Positions 1-10,292 of a stretch of 64,000 nucleotides of DNA are shown here, in pieces; position 1 is the stretch's first letter, and the number at the start of each line of letters is the position of its first letter. A model generated the notes under the pieces. It saw nothing but the letters and a program-made list of their open reading frames with translations. It had not been told where the DNA came from and searched no databases. Both the position numbers and the translations under genes were made by a program. This DNA is from Zobellia galactanivorans (GTDB lineage: Bacteria > Bacteroidota > Bacteroidia > Flavobacteriales > Flavobacteriaceae), in contig NC_015844.1 of the NCBI RefSeq assembly GCF_000973105.1, positions 930,001 through 994,000 on the forward strand, written 5' to 3'.

Positions 1-80
1 CAAGTTCGCCAATGACCTGGAAAAAGCAGACCCGCTTCCATCAGGATGCGAATTTTAGTCCACATATTAAGAGGGCTCCC
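1..80. other. window-edge fragment, undecided
   Basis: The first bases could be the 3' end of a plus-strand gene: a frame open from base 2 ends at a TAG at 56-58 and would give a C-terminus ending in PLPSGCEF. They could equally be the 5' end of a minus-strand gene starting at an ATG at 65..63. Both frames are open to the window edge and too short to identify. The rpsO promoter begins just downstream, so nothing upstream seems to be co-transcribed with rpsO. Confidence 0.2.
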
Positions 81-110
81 TTTAAAATATCAATTTTAAT
101 TGTATCTTTG
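81..110 (+). promoter_or_regulatory. rpsO promoter (Bacteroidota type)
   Basis: TATCTTTG at 103-110 fits the Bacteroidota -7 element TAnnTTTG. A TTTA at 81-84 sits 18 bases upstream in the position of the -33 TTTG element. Transcription would start a few bases after 110, giving a leader of about 45-50 bases before the rpsO ATG at 165. Confidence 0.55.
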
Positions 111-164
111 CCGCTTGACCGAAAATCGGCCATATACATAAAAATCATTTAAAATAATATTGGC

Positions 165-434
165 ATGTATCTAACAAAAGAAGTAAAAGCCGAAATCTTT
201 AAGAAACACGGCGGAAAAGAGGAGAACACTGGTTCTACCGAAGGACAAATCGCATTGTTTACACACCGTATCAATCATTTGACCGGCCACTTAAAAAGAA
301 ACCACAAAGATTTCAACACTGAGCGTTCGTTAGTACGTTTGGTAGGTAAGAGAAGAAGTCTACTAGATTACTTGAAAAAGAAAGATATTGTAAAATATCG
401 TGAGCTTATCAAGGAACTAGGCATTAGAAAATAA
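165..434 (+). CDS. rpsO: 30S ribosomal protein S15
   Basis: S15 is a primary 16S rRNA-binding protein of the small-subunit platform and contacts 23S rRNA in an intersubunit bridge. The 89-residue length is exactly usual for the family. The signature is clear: the GSTEGQIALFTHRINHLTGH segment near residues 23-42, then HKDFNTERSL and the VGKRRSLLDYLKKKD block near residues 60-74. It has its own promoter and a strong terminator after it, so it seems to be transcribed alone, although pnp follows as in many bacteria. In E. coli S15 represses its own translation; no comparable leader fold was recognised here. Confidence 0.98.
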   Translation: MYLTKEVKAEIFKKHGGKEENTGSTEGQIALFTHRINHLTGHLKRNHKDFNTERSLVRLVGKRRSLLDYLKKKDIVKYRELIKELGIRK

Positions 435-441
435 GTATATC

Positions 442-475
442 ATAAGGGCTGAAATTTTCGGCCCTTATTTTTTTT
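442..475 (+). terminator. rpsO rho-independent terminator
   Basis: ATAAGGGC (442-449) pairs perfectly with GCCCTTAT (461-468). Further pairing is possible inside the loop, and a T-run follows from about 467 to 475. It lies 8 bases after the rpsO stop codon. Confidence 0.85.
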
Positions 476-630
476 ATCTATTTTAGTAATCCTATGTATT
501 AGGATATTTTTTTTACAAAAAGCTGCACCCAGTTTTTCATTGGTCAACACAACACAACAACTTCGACCTTCAACAAGTCGATAAGACCATTGTTTAACGA
601 TTCGTCGAAAGACGTATTTAATTAAAATTT

Positions 631-2853
631 ATGATTCCAAAAGTATTTAAAGAGGTCATCGACCTCGGGGACGGTAGGGAAATTTCTATCGAAACCGGAA
701 AATTGGCAAAACAGGCCCATGGTTCTGTTGTTGTGCAATCAGGAAAATGTATGCTGTTGTGTACCGTTGTTTCCAATTACAAACAAAGTGATGTTGACTT
801 TCTTCCACTTACGGTAGACTACCGCGAAAAATTTGCAGCAGCGGGCCGTTACCCAGGGGGGTTCTTCAAAAGAGAAGCCAGACCAAGTGATGGGGAAGTA
901 TTGACCATGCGTTTGGTGGACCGTGTACTACGCCCACTTTTCCCAAAAGATTACCACTCTGAAACCCAGGTGATGATCCAACTCATGTCGCATGACGAAA
1001 ATGTAATGCCAGATGCAATGGCCGGTTTGGCTGCATCTGCCGCCATTCAATTATCCGATTTCCCATTTGAATGTGCTATTTCAGAAGCACGTGTCGGTCG
1101 TGTTAACGGTGAGTTCATCATCAACCCTACCAGAGCGCAATTAGAAGAGTCCGACATCGATATGATGATCGGTGCCTCTGCCGATTCCGTTATGATGGTA
1201 GAAGGTGAGATGGATGAAATTTCCGAAGAGGAAATGACAGAAGCCATCAAATTCGCACACGAAGCGATCAAAGAACAATGTGCCGCCCAATTAAGACTTG
1301 CCGAAGCTTTCGGAAGGAAAGAAGTTCGCGAGTACGAACCGGAAAGAGAAGACGAAGAATTGGCCAAAAAAGTTCACGACCTTGCTTATGACAAAGTATA
1401 CGCCGTGGCAAAAGCCGGTTCAGCAAAACACGAGAGAACTGCCGCATTCGATGCCATCAAAGAAGAAGTAATAGCTACTTTCTCTGAAGAAGAGCAAGAA
1501 GAATACGGTTCCTTGATCTCTAAATATTTCTACAAGGCCGAGAAAGCCGCTGTTCGCGACCTTACCTTGAACGAGGGCTTACGTTTAGACGGACGTAAGA
1601 CCGATGAAATCAGACCTATCTGGTGTGAAGTCGATTACTTGCCTTCAACACACGGTTCCGCTATTTTCACCCGAGGTGAAACCCAAGCCCTTGCAACCGT
1701 AACCTTAGGTACTTCTAGGGATTCCAACCAAATAGACATGCCATCGCACGAAGGCGAAGAGCGTTTCTATCTACATTATAACTTCCCTCCTTTCTCAACA
1801 GGTGAAGCAAGACCTATCCGTGGTACCTCCCGTAGGGAAGTAGGACATGGTAACTTGGCACAACGTGCCTTGAAAGGAATGGTTCCTGATGACTGCCCTT
1901 ATACCGTACGTGTTGTTTCTGAAGTATTGGAATCTAACGGTTCTTCTTCTATGGCAACGGTATGTTCGGGTACTATGGCATTGATGGACGCCGGTGTTCA
2001 ATTGAAAAAACCGGTATCAGGTATCGCCATGGGCTTGATTACAGATACGGAAAGTGGTAAATATGCCGTACTTTCAGATATTTTAGGGGATGAAGATCAC
2101 TTAGGTGATATGGACTTTAAAGTAACCGGTACCGCCGATGGTATTACCGCTTGCCAAATGGACATTAAGGTAAAAGGCCTTTCTTACGAAATTTTGGTAA
2201 ATGCCTTGAAGCAAGCCAAAGATGGTCGTTTACACATCCTTAAAAAACTGACCGATACTATCGCCGCTCCGAACCCAGACGTAAAACCTCACTCTCCGAA
2301 GATGGTAACCCGTGTAATTCCTAACGAATTCATTGGTGCACTTATCGGACCTGGTGGAAAAGTGATCCAAGAACTTCAGAAAGAAACCGGAACTACCATT
2401 GTTATCAATGAAGATCCCGTTACCGAAGAAGGTATTGTTGAAATATTGGGTACGGACCAAAATGGTATCGATGCGGTATTGACCAAAATAGACTCTTTAA
2501 TGTTCAAACCTGAAGTAGGCAGTGTTTACGAGGTGAAGGTCATTAAAATGTTAGATTTCGGTGCCGTAGTCGAATATTTAGACGCCCCGGGCAATGAAGT
2601 ATTGTTGCACGTGTCCGAATTGGCATGGGAACGCACCGAAAATGTTTCCGATGTTGTAAACATGGGCGATGTTTTTGACGTAAAATACATGGGTACCGAC
2701 CCTAGAACCCGCAAAGAAAAGGTTTCTAGAAAAGCCTTGTTACCTAAACCCGAAGGTTTTGTAGAAAGACCACCACGTAACGACAAGGATCGTGGTCGCG
2801 GTAGGGACGATAGACGAGGTGGCGGACGTGATCGCAAACCTAGAAGAGATTAA
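631..2853 (+). CDS. pnp: polyribonucleotide nucleotidyltransferase (PNPase)
   Basis: PNPase is a trimeric cytoplasmic enzyme that degrades RNA 3' to 5' by phosphorolysis and can also add tails. The 740-residue chain shows two RNase PH-type domains (about residues 10-225 and 315-545) flanking a helical linker. A KH domain follows near 555-615, with the motif [16 protein letters not shown]. An S1 domain (about 622-692) comes next, containing [19 protein letters not shown]. After that is a short Arg/Gly/Asp-rich basic tail of about 30 residues ([19 protein letters not shown]), probably unstructured and RNA-binding. The 196-base gap after rpsO holds the rpsO terminator, so pnp probably has its own promoter; I saw no clean -7 element. 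Confidence 0.97.
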   Translation: MIPKVFKEVIDLGDGREISIETGKLAKQAHGSVVVQSGKCMLLCTVVSNYKQSDVDFLPLTVDYREKFAAAGRYPGGFFKREARPSDGEVLTMRLVDRVLRPLFPKDYHSETQVMIQLMSHDENVMPDAMAGLAASAAIQLSDFPFECAISEARVGRVNGEFIINPTRAQLEESDIDMMIGASADSVMMVEGEMDEISEEEMTEAIKFAHEAIKEQCAAQLRLAEAFGRKEVREYEPEREDEELAKKVHDLAYDKVYAVAKAGSAKHERTAAFDAIKEEVIATFSEEEQEEYGSLISKYFYKAEKAAVRDLTLNEGLRLDGRKTDEIRPIWCEVDYLPSTHGSAIFTRGETQALATVTLGTSRDSNQIDMPSHEGEERFYLHYNFPPFSTGEARPIRGTSRREVGHGNLAQRALKGMVPDDCPYTVRVVSEVLESNGSSSMATVCSGTMALMDAGVQLKKPVSGIAMGLITDTESGKYAVLSDILGDEDHLGDMDFKVTGTADGITACQMDIKVKGLSYEILVNALKQAKDGRLHILKKLTDTIAAPNPDVKPHSPKMVTRVIPNEFIGALIGPGGKVIQELQKETGTTIVINEDPVTEEGIVEILGTDQNGIDAVLTKIDSLMFKPEVGSVYEVKVIKMLDFGAVVEYLDAPGNEVLLHVSELAWERTENVSDVVNMGDVFDVKYMGTDPRTRKEKVSRKALLPKPEGFVERPPRNDKDRGRGRDDRRGGGRDRKPRRD

Positions 2854-2879
2854 TCTTTCTAAAAGTTTAACATAATTTA

Positions 2880-2909
2880 AGCCCCAACTCGTTAAGTTGG
2901 GGCTTTTTT
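2880..2909 (+). terminator. pnp terminator
   Basis: A perfect 10-bp stem AGCCCCAACT (2880-2889) / AGTTGGGGCT (2895-2904) with a 5-base loop is followed by six T. It sits 27 bases after the pnp stop. Confidence 0.9.
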
Positions 2910-3016
2910 ATGCGACTTATCTAAAAAATGAACTTTTTTTCACCTGTTTGTAACATTTCTGGCTTTATTACGTATAAGTATATGCAGTCTATGCAAACTG
3001 AACCTAATTTATTTAC

Positions 3017-3880
3017 ATGAGACAGCTTAAAATAACAAAACAGGTCACCAACAGGGAGACCGCATCTTTGGACAAGTACTTGCAAGAAATAGGCAAAGTA
3101 GACTTGATTACAGCAGATGAAGAAGTAGAATTGGCACAACGCATCAAGGCAGGCGATCAGGTCGCTCTTGAAAAACTCACAAAGGCCAATCTTCGATTCG
3201 TTGTATCGGTTGCCAAGCAGTACCAAAACCAGGGACTTACTTTACCCGATTTGATCAACGAGGGTAACCTTGGCCTTATTAAGGCCGCACAACGCTTTGA
3301 CGAAACGAGGGGATTTAAATTTATTTCCTATGCTGTATGGTGGATTCGTCAATCGATTTTACAAGCTTTGGCCGAACAATCACGTATTGTACGTTTGCCA
3401 TTGAACAAAATTGGTTCGATCAACAAAATCAACAAGACCTTTGCTTTTCTTGAGCAAGCACATGAGCGTATGCCATCTGCGGAAGAAATTGCAAAAGAGC
3501 TGGATATGACGGTGGAGGATGTGAAGCAATCACTTAAGAACTCAGGTCGTCACGTATCTATGGACGCTCCTTTGATCGACGGTGAAGATTCTAACCTATA
3601 CGATGTACTTCGTAGTGGTGAATCGCCAAACCCCGACAAAGAATTGTTGCACGAATCTTTGCGCACCGAAATTGAGCGCGCTTTGGAAACCTTGACCCCT
3701 AGGGAAGCCGATGTCATCCGTTTGTACTTCGGTTTGGCCGGACAGCACTCAATGACACTAGAGGAAATTGGCGAAACTTTTGACCTGACAAGGGAAAGGG
3801 TTCGTCAGATTAAGGAAAAAGCGATCAGAAGGTTGAAACACACTTCAAGAAGTAAGATCCTAAAAACCTATTTGGGTTAA
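3017..3880 (+). CDS. rpoD: primary RNA polymerase sigma factor (RpoD/SigA type)
   Basis: This is a sigma-70 family factor of 287 residues. It directs core RNA polymerase to housekeeping promoters. Region 1.1 is absent, as is usual for Bacteroidota primary sigma factors, and the chain starts almost directly at region 1.2 ([20 protein letters not shown], residues about 19-38). Region 2 contains [17 protein letters not shown] and [16 protein letters not shown]. Region 4 near residues 230-275 has [28 protein letters not shown]-type helix-turn-helix content. It is monocistronic, between the pnp terminator and its own terminator. The TAnnTTTG elements seen in this window are the kind of promoter this sigma recognises in the phylum. 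Confidence 0.95.
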   Translation: MRQLKITKQVTNRETASLDKYLQEIGKVDLITADEEVELAQRIKAGDQVALEKLTKANLRFVVSVAKQYQNQGLTLPDLINEGNLGLIKAAQRFDETRGFKFISYAVWWIRQSILQALAEQSRIVRLPLNKIGSINKINKTFAFLEQAHERMPSAEEIAKELDMTVEDVKQSLKNSGRHVSMDAPLIDGEDSNLYDVLRSGESPNPDKELLHESLRTEIERALETLTPREADVIRLYFGLAGQHSMTLEEIGETFDLTRERVRQIKEKAIRRLKHTSRSKILKTYLG

Positions 3881-3995
3881 TCGACCCGAGAAAATTACAC
3901 GTTAAATAATCCTTAAATTGGATATTTGGCATATATATTGTAATTTTAAAAGCAACAACAGTTTATCATGACTGTTCGTTTTTTGATTGATGAAT

Positions 3996-4024
3996 AAACT
4001 CCGGCTGATTACCGGAGTTTTTTC
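3996..4024 (+). terminator. rpoD terminator
   Basis: A 9-bp stem AAACTCCGG (3996-4004) / CCGGAGTTT (4012-4020) with a 7-base loop is followed by a T-run. A short spurious ORF starts inside it and was not annotated. Confidence 0.8.
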
Positions 4025-4117
4025 ATTTATAACATTTAAATTACACCCGCACTACAATAGCGTATTTGCAGAATGTAGTCATGGTTCGAGACCAAAAACA
4101 CTATACCTCCAACACCT

Positions 4118-4360
4118 ATGGAATCTGAAAACAAAACACCGAAAACCCAGCCGAACAACCCCTTACATGGGGTAAAACTGGCCGATATCCTAGAAAAGCT
4201 TACAGAAAAATACACTTGGGAAGAACTGGCCGAACGCATAAACATCAACTGCTTCAAAAGCAATCCTACCATAAAATCCTCGCTTAAGTTCCTAAGGCGA
4301 ACACCATGGGCCCGAACCAAGGTAGAACAGTTGTATCTCAAATCGTTTCACAAAAAATAG
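4118..4360 (+). CDS. VF530 (DUF2132) family DNA-binding-like protein
   Basis: This 80-residue protein carries the family core [19 protein letters not shown] (about residues 13-31), [13 protein letters not shown] and the ending [17 protein letters not shown]. That is the signature of the VF530/DUF2132 family, small helical proteins whose structure suggests DNA binding; their biological role is not established. The acidic and polar first 12 residues look disordered. The stop codon lies 3 bases before the trmL ATG, so the two are almost certainly co-transcribed. The family call is firm; function is unknown. Confidence 0.85.
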   Translation: MESENKTPKTQPNNPLHGVKLADILEKLTEKYTWEELAERININCFKSNPTIKSSLKFLRRTPWARTKVEQLYLKSFHKK

Positions 4361-4363
4361 CCC

Positions 4364-4813
4364 ATGTCGTTCAATATTGTACTTGTAGAACCAGAAATAC
4401 CCAACAATACCGGAAATATTGGCAGACTGGCACTGGCCTCTGGCGCCAAGCTGCACCTTATAAAACCCTTTGGCTTTGAATTGGATGACAAACGCCTTAA
4501 ACGGGCAGGACTTGACTATTGGCCCCATCTCGATTTGTACCTATACGATAGCTTAGACGACTTTCTGAAGCAACACGGCGACAAGAACCTCGTACTCTTT
4601 TCCAGCCATGCTTCAAAAAACCATTGGTCCATTCCTTATGAAGACGAACAATTTCTGGTATTTGGCAAAGAATCGGTGGGCCTTCCCCCTTCCCTAGTTT
4701 CGAGGTACGAAGACCACCTGTATAAAATACCCCTTTACAGCGAGCACGTTCGAAGCCTGAACCTGGCCAATGCCGTGGGCATTGCGGTTTATGAAGGCCT
4801 TAAGCACATATAA
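4364..4813 (+). CDS. trmL: tRNA (cytidine(34)-2'-O)-methyltransferase, TrmL type
   Basis: A small SPOUT-family methyltransferase of 149 residues. TrmL methylates the 2'-O of the wobble nucleotide of tRNA-Leu using S-adenosylmethionine. Visible signatures are the N-terminal LVEPEIPNNTGNIGRLALASGAKLHLI (about residues 6-32, where Asn and Arg are typical), the central LVLFSSHA and FGKESVGLPP segments, and the C-terminal trefoil-knot strand VRSLNLANAVGIAVYEGL near 128-145. Length and motifs match the stand-alone TrmL group rather than the longer SpoU/TrmH enzymes. It follows the VF530 gene with a 3-base gap. Confidence 0.93.
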   Translation: MSFNIVLVEPEIPNNTGNIGRLALASGAKLHLIKPFGFELDDKRLKRAGLDYWPHLDLYLYDSLDDFLKQHGDKNLVLFSSHASKNHWSIPYEDEQFLVFGKESVGLPPSLVSRYEDHLYKIPLYSEHVRSLNLANAVGIAVYEGLKHI

Positions 4814-4930
4814 GCAAAACCCTCTTAGACGGGACCGTACACACCTTAAGGGACTACAAATTGTTAAAAGCGACAAGCTTTGTAAAAAAACGCTTAAATT
4901 GAGTGGTAAACCTCTCGTTTTCTTAACTAA

Positions 4931-5962
<1,032 letters not shown>

Positions 5963-6024
5963 GCAAAACAGCAGAAATACCATTCTTTTGTCAGCATGGG
6001 ATAATACGTAAAAACACAATTCAC

Positions 6025-6032
6025 TACTTTTG
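6025..6032 (+). promoter_or_regulatory. putative -7 element for rpe-ypdA
   Basis: TACTTTTG fits TAnnTTTG and lies 27 bases before the preferred rpe start at 6059. I saw no good -33 element at the expected distance. Confidence 0.35.
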
Positions 6033-6058
6033 TACAAACCCTTTTGAACAGACATAAA

Positions 6059-6739
6059 ATGAGCAAGACAAAAATTGCACCTTCCCTTCTGGCGGCCGAT
6101 TTCGGCAACTTGCAGCGCGATATAGAAATGGTAAACGAAAGTGATGCGGACTGGCACCATATCGACATTATGGACGGGGTATTCGTACCCAACATCTCCT
6201 ACGGTATGCCCGTCGTAAAAACCATTGCCAAGCATGCTACAAAGCCCTTAGATGTGCACTTGATGATTGTAGACCCAGACCGTTATATCAAAACTTTTGC
6301 CGAGCTGGGCGCCACCCATCTGACCGTTCACTACGAAGCTTGCACACATTTACACCGAACGATACAGGCCATAAAGGCAGAAGGCATGAAGGCCGGGGTT
6401 GCCCTAAACCCGCATACCAATGTCAACCTGCTCAAAAACGTAATAAAAGATTTGGACATTGCCCTTATCATGAGCGTTAATCCGGGATTTGGGGGACAAA
6501 GTTTTATTGAAAATACCTATGAAAAGATACACAACCTCAAAGAACTGATCAAAGAATCGGACGCCCCTACCCTAATAGAGGTCGATGGCGGTGTCAATTC
6601 AAAAAACGCAAAAGCCCTGATCAAAGCCGGTGCCGATGCCCTGGTAGCGGGAAGCTTTATCTTTAATACCGAAGACCCAAAACAGACCATTTCAGAACTT
6701 AAAAAATCTACCGATAGATGGAGCATTTTCGAGTTGTAA
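6059..6739 (+). CDS. rpe: ribulose-phosphate 3-epimerase
   Basis: A TIM-barrel enzyme that interconverts ribulose 5-phosphate and xylulose 5-phosphate in the pentose phosphate pathway. The start at 6059 gives MSKTKIAPSLLAADFGNL, the usual family N-terminus; an in-frame ATG at 6044 would add five residues. Conserved segments are WHHIDIMDGVFVPNISYG, DVHLMI, a LIMSVNPGFGGQSFI loop near residue 135, and the phosphate-binding VDGGVN and GADALVAGSFIF motifs. The last 22 bases overlap the next gene, which is strong evidence of co-transcription with the YpdA-type reductase, an enzyme that depends on NADPH. Confidence 0.96.
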   Translation: MSKTKIAPSLLAADFGNLQRDIEMVNESDADWHHIDIMDGVFVPNISYGMPVVKTIAKHATKPLDVHLMIVDPDRYIKTFAELGATHLTVHYEACTHLHRTIQAIKAEGMKAGVALNPHTNVNLLKNVIKDLDIALIMSVNPGFGGQSFIENTYEKIHNLKELIKESDAPTLIEVDGGVNSKNAKALIKAGADALVAGSFIFNTEDPKQTISELKKSTDRWSIFEL

Positions 6740-7698
6740 TTATAGGAGGCGGACCTATAGGAATCGCATGCGGACTTGAAGCCAAAAAAAAAGGACTGGA
6801 CTACGTCATCCTTGAAAAAGGCCCTATTGTAAACTCCTTGTTCAACTACCCACAGAACATGCAGTTTTTTTCTTCTTCGGAAAAGCTTGAAATCGATGAA
6901 ATACCTTTCATCAGCAAAGAGGCCAAACCCAAGCGAAACGAGGCCCTAGAGTATTACCGAAGAATAGTTAGTTCCAACAAGCTGAACATACGCCTATTCG
7001 AAAAAGTGGAAAAAGTGGAAAAGACCAACGGAAGTTTTAGCATCGCCACTAGCAAACAGAGCTATACCGCCGACAAGGTTGTCGTGGCCACAGGGTTTTA
7101 CGACCTGCCCAATACCCTGAACATACCCGGGGAAGACCTACCTAAAATTGCCCATTACTACAATGACCCGCATTATTATGCCCATCAAAAACTAGCCGTT
7201 GTGGGCGCTAGTAATTCGGCCATTGACGCAGCTTTGGAATGTTGGCGCAAGGGAGCCGAAGTTTCACTGATCATAAGGGGAAACGAAGTGGGCCAACGTG
7301 TAAAATATTGGGTGCGCCCCGATATCATCAATCGTATCGAAGAGGGCAGTATCAAGGCGTATTACAATTCCGTGCTTAAAGAAGTTCGCCCAAATGAAAT
7401 CGTCGTCGATACCCCTGAGGGTACTATCACTTTAGAAAACGACTTTGTATTGGCCTTGACAGGTTACAAGCCAAATTTTGACTTCTTGACACGTATGGGA
7501 GTCAAACTTTCAGATGACGAAAAAAAATTGCCCCAATACGATCCCGAGACCATGGAGACCAATGTCTCCGGAATTTATTTGGCAGGGGTTATCTGCGGAG
7601 GGATGGAAACCCACAAGTGGTTTATAGAAAACTCTAGGATACACGCCAAACTCATCATTGCCTCGATCCTTAAGGAAGAGGAAATCAGCAAAACCTAA
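6718..7698 (+). CDS. ypdA: YpdA family bacillithiol disulfide reductase (putative)
   Basis: A 326-residue FAD/NADPH oxidoreductase of the YpdA family. The N-terminal dinucleotide motif VVIIGGGPIGIACGLEAKKKGLD is followed by the family stretch FNYPQNMQFFSSSEKLEI (about residues 43-60), and a second nucleotide-binding motif VVGASNSAIDAALECWRKG lies near 160. It lacks the CxxC redox pair of thioredoxin reductases, as expected for YpdA. In Firmicutes, YpdA reduces bacillithiol disulfide with NADPH, and some Bacteroidota make bacillithiol. That this organism uses it so is inference. The ATG lies inside the rpe coding end. The overlap with a pentose phosphate gene fits an NADPH-linked redox role. 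Confidence 0.85.
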   Translation: MEHFRVVIIGGGPIGIACGLEAKKKGLDYVILEKGPIVNSLFNYPQNMQFFSSSEKLEIDEIPFISKEAKPKRNEALEYYRRIVSSNKLNIRLFEKVEKVEKTNGSFSIATSKQSYTADKVVVATGFYDLPNTLNIPGEDLPKIAHYYNDPHYYAHQKLAVVGASNSAIDAALECWRKGAEVSLIIRGNEVGQRVKYWVRPDIINRIEEGSIKAYYNSVLKEVRPNEIVVDTPEGTITLENDFVLALTGYKPNFDFLTRMGVKLSDDEKKLPQYDPETMETNVSGIYLAGVICGGMETHKWFIENSRIHAKLIIASILKEEEISKT

Positions 7699-7704
7699 AA
7701 TTTA

Positions 7705-7729
7705 CATACCCCCGTTTTCAGGGGGTATG
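7705..7729 (+). terminator. hairpin after ypdA, possible weak terminator
   Basis: CATACCCCC (7705-7713) pairs with GGGGGTATG (7721-7729) around a 7-base loop. Only three T follow, so it may be a weak terminator or an mRNA-end stabiliser. Confidence 0.5.
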
Positions 7730-7798
7730 ATTTCACGGTTACAGGTATTTACCAGGGTGGTACAAAATATGACATTTGTACCATCAAGAACCTGAACA

Positions 7799-8293
7799 AT
7801 GAAACACATCTACCCAACACTTTTATGCATTTGTCTAGCCGTGGCCGCGTACTACAACAACAAATCGAACAAAGCACATGATGGGGGGCATTTCGGAAAA
7901 CCCGAACAGTATACCCTATTGGTCCAACGGGGTGCCTTTCATTTCGATTCGTTCAAACTTACCCGGAACAAAATTTCGCACATTCCGGGCATCGCCTCCA
8001 ATTTTGAGACCTCAACCTATAACAATAACAGCCAAACCTTTTTAGACAGCTTACAGACCATCGGTTTTTTTAAGAAATTAGAGGCCAGCGGATTCTGGGA
8101 CCTAGAATCCTATTACGGTACCGACACCTCTTGCACCAGTCAACTAATTGTCACCTTGCGCACGGGCAAAAAGTCAAAAACCGTAATTTGCGACGATTAC
8201 CAAAGTGATTGCCCCGAATTGCTAAAATATATCGAGAAAAAAGTTGTTGAATTGGAAGGGAACCATTTAAAACGCGCGTACCTCCCAGGATAA
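7799..8293 (+). CDS. small exported protein of unknown function
   Basis: A 164-residue protein that I do not recognise. The N-terminus (MKHIYPTLLCICLAVAAYY) looks like a signal peptide or membrane anchor; a Cys at residue 10 sits in a hydrophobic run but without a good lipobox. The body is soluble and charged, with YTLLVQRGAFHFDSFKL near residue 38 and three later cysteines (TSCTSQL, ICDDYQSDCPEL), which could form disulfides outside the cytoplasm. Its stop lies 10 bases before the likely start of the sensor kinase gene. It may therefore belong to the same transcript and to the same signalling unit. Confidence 0.75.
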   Translation: MKHIYPTLLCICLAVAAYYNNKSNKAHDGGHFGKPEQYTLLVQRGAFHFDSFKLTRNKISHIPGIASNFETSTYNNNSQTFLDSLQTIGFFKKLEASGFWDLESYYGTDTSCTSQLIVTLRTGKKSKTVICDDYQSDCPELLKYIEKKVVELEGNHLKRAYLPG

Positions 8294-8303
8294 AACCAAA
8301 GCA

Positions 8304-10292
8304 CTGAAAACAAAATACAGCCTACATATCGCCCCTAGCTTTCACCTACTCGCGATTATCACCCTGATATTCTTCTTGGGGATATCGCCCGTGAAGGCCC
8401 AAGAAGCCGATGGTGATTCAGCAAACACGGACAAGGTTCAGATAAATACCTTCTCTACCATTCCGAACAACAAGGAAGAATCGCTAACCTCATACTACGA
8501 GGCCTTAAACAATGCCGATTACGGGAGCCAGCGCTTTTCGGTTTTTGAGCAATTGGCGGAACAACATATCAAAAGGGGAAATACCGATTCTATCCTGCAC
8601 TACGGCAACCTATACATGAAGGAACTCGGTAATTGGGACAAACCGGATGCCTCTAAGCAATTGCACTATGCCAAAGCACATTACTTTTTAGGTATCGGCA
8701 GCCACATCAACGGTCTCTTGGACAAATCGGTAGAGTGGCACATCAAAGGCCTAAAAGATGCAGAAGCCGCCCATTCGGAAGAGTTTCAATACAAGAACAA
8801 AATCGGCTTGGCCCATAGTTACATACAAAACTCGGAAAGCGATAAAGCCCTTGAAACCCTGACAAAGGCCATTATGGATTTTGGCACCATGTTTCCGGAA
8901 CTCACCATACAGGCCCAAATATTTATGGGCAATGCCCATTTGATGAAAGGAGAATACGAGTTGGCCAAAACACAATACGACGAGGCCTTGCGTATGGCCA
9001 CCGACTTTAAGGATTTTGAAAAGCAACTTGCGGCAAAACTTGAACTGGCCAAACTGGCCCAAGCAACGGGAGCTATCGAAAAGGCATTTCAAGAGTACGA
9101 ATCCGTTCGAAACCAAGCTTTGGCAAACGATCTTACCGCCATATATTTTGAAGGTTCGCTGCTATTGGCCAAGCTCTATTACTTGGAAGGGATGTACGAA
9201 ACCGCGAACATAGCCCTAAGCATTGCCTATATCAATGCCATAGAGCGCGAAAACTTACAGTTCCAAAAGGAGACCTTAACGATGCAGGCCAGGAGTTTTT
9301 CGCAATTGGAAGACTATAAAAACGCCTATGCGGCAATGACCCAGCTGTTCCGTGTCAACAATAAGATCACGGCCAAACAACAACGGGAAATCATTAAAGA
9401 GCTCGAAATTCAATACGAAACCCTAGAAAAAGAGAAAACGATTTCAAGTCTTGAAGAAGAGCAAATCGCCAAGAACGCGGAATTAGAAAGGCAAAAAACG
9501 ATTAAGAACGCATTTCTTATCGGCTTTTTAATCATATTGATCCCCATTATCGCCTTACTCTATGTTTACTATCAAAAAATTCAGGCCCAAAGCGAACTCA
9601 CAAAAAAACAGGAAGTCATAAACCAGCAAAGGGTTACCGCCCTAAAACAAGAGCAAGAACTCAACTTGATCAAGGCCGCCATAGAAGGCCAAGACGAGGA
9701 GCGCAAACGAATCGCCCAAGAATTACACGACAGTATAGGCGGAAACCTAGCCGGAATCAAGCTACAGGTAGCTTCCCTGACCAAGGAATCTTCCAAGTGG
9801 AAGGAAATTAACCATCAACTGGACGAAACCTACCAACTGGTGCGCGATATATCGCATACGCTTATCCCCAAGAAATTCAAGCAACATGCTTTTTCAGAGC
9901 TTATCAGGGAATACATTGGCTCCATTTCCCGTAGCGGAAAACTTGAAATCGGTTTTTACCCCCATCCTGAAGCGGATATCAACGGCATTGACGACATGAC
10001 CCAAATGGAGCTGTTCAAGGTTATTCAAGAATTGATGACCAATACCCTCAAACATGCCGAAGCAAGTCGGGTTGACATCCACTTGAACCTGCTGGAAAAG
10101 GAATTGTCACTTCTCTTTGAAGACAATGGAAAAGGATTTGACCCATCCGACATAAAAGAAGGTATCGGTTTTGAAAATATACGGAGCAGGATAAACCATA
10201 TGAACGGTACGTTTCACATCGACTCATTACAAAACAGGGGCACTGTTATTTCCATAGAAATCCCCATAAAACCCACTTCAAATGAAATATAA
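8304..10292 (+). CDS. sensor histidine kinase, NarL/DesK type, with TPR sensor domain
   Basis: A membrane histidine kinase of about 660 residues. A periplasmic-type N-terminal half holds several TPR-like helical repeats (roughly residues 60-380). One membrane helix follows (FLIGFLIILIPIIALLYVYY), then a coiled linker, a HisKA_3 dimerisation domain with ERKRIAQELHDSIGG (phospho-His in ELHDS), and a HATPase_c domain with ELMTNTLKHA, FEDNGKGF and GIGFENIRSRI. No ATG opens the frame. The first possible start in most tracks is TTG 8376, but that removes a perfect signal peptide encoded from CTG 8304 (IITLIFFLGISPVKAQ, cleavage after KA). I prefer 8304. It overlaps its response regulator by 11 bases. 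Confidence 0.9.
   Translation: MKTKYSLHIAPSFHLLAIITLIFFLGISPVKAQEADGDSANTDKVQINTFSTIPNNKEESLTSYYEALNNADYGSQRFSVFEQLAEQHIKRGNTDSILHYGNLYMKELGNWDKPDASKQLHYAKAHYFLGIGSHINGLLDKSVEWHIKGLKDAEAAHSEEFQYKNKIGLAHSYIQNSESDKALETLTKAIMDFGTMFPELTIQAQIFMGNAHLMKGEYELAKTQYDEALRMATDFKDFEKQLAAKLELAKLAQATGAIEKAFQEYESVRNQALANDLTAIYFEGSLLLAKLYYLEGMYETANIALSIAYINAIERENLQFQKETLTMQARSFSQLEDYKNAYAAMTQLFRVNNKITAKQQREIIKELEIQYETLEKEKTISSLEEEQIAKNAELERQKTIKNAFLIGFLIILIPIIALLYVYYQKIQAQSELTKKQEVINQQRVTALKQEQELNLIKAAIEGQDEERKRIAQELHDSIGGNLAGIKLQVASLTKESSKWKEINHQLDETYQLVRDISHTLIPKKFKQHAFSELIREYIGSISRSGKLEIGFYPHPEADINGIDDMTQMELFKVIQELMTNTLKHAEASRVDIHLNLLEKELSLLFEDNGKGFDPSDIKEGIGFENIRSRINHMNGTFHIDSLQNRGTVISIEIPIKPTSNEI

Noticed and set aside
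3987-4175. 62-codon frame after rpoD
   Set aside because: Its first codons are the rpoD terminator hairpin and it overlaps the VF530 gene in another frame.
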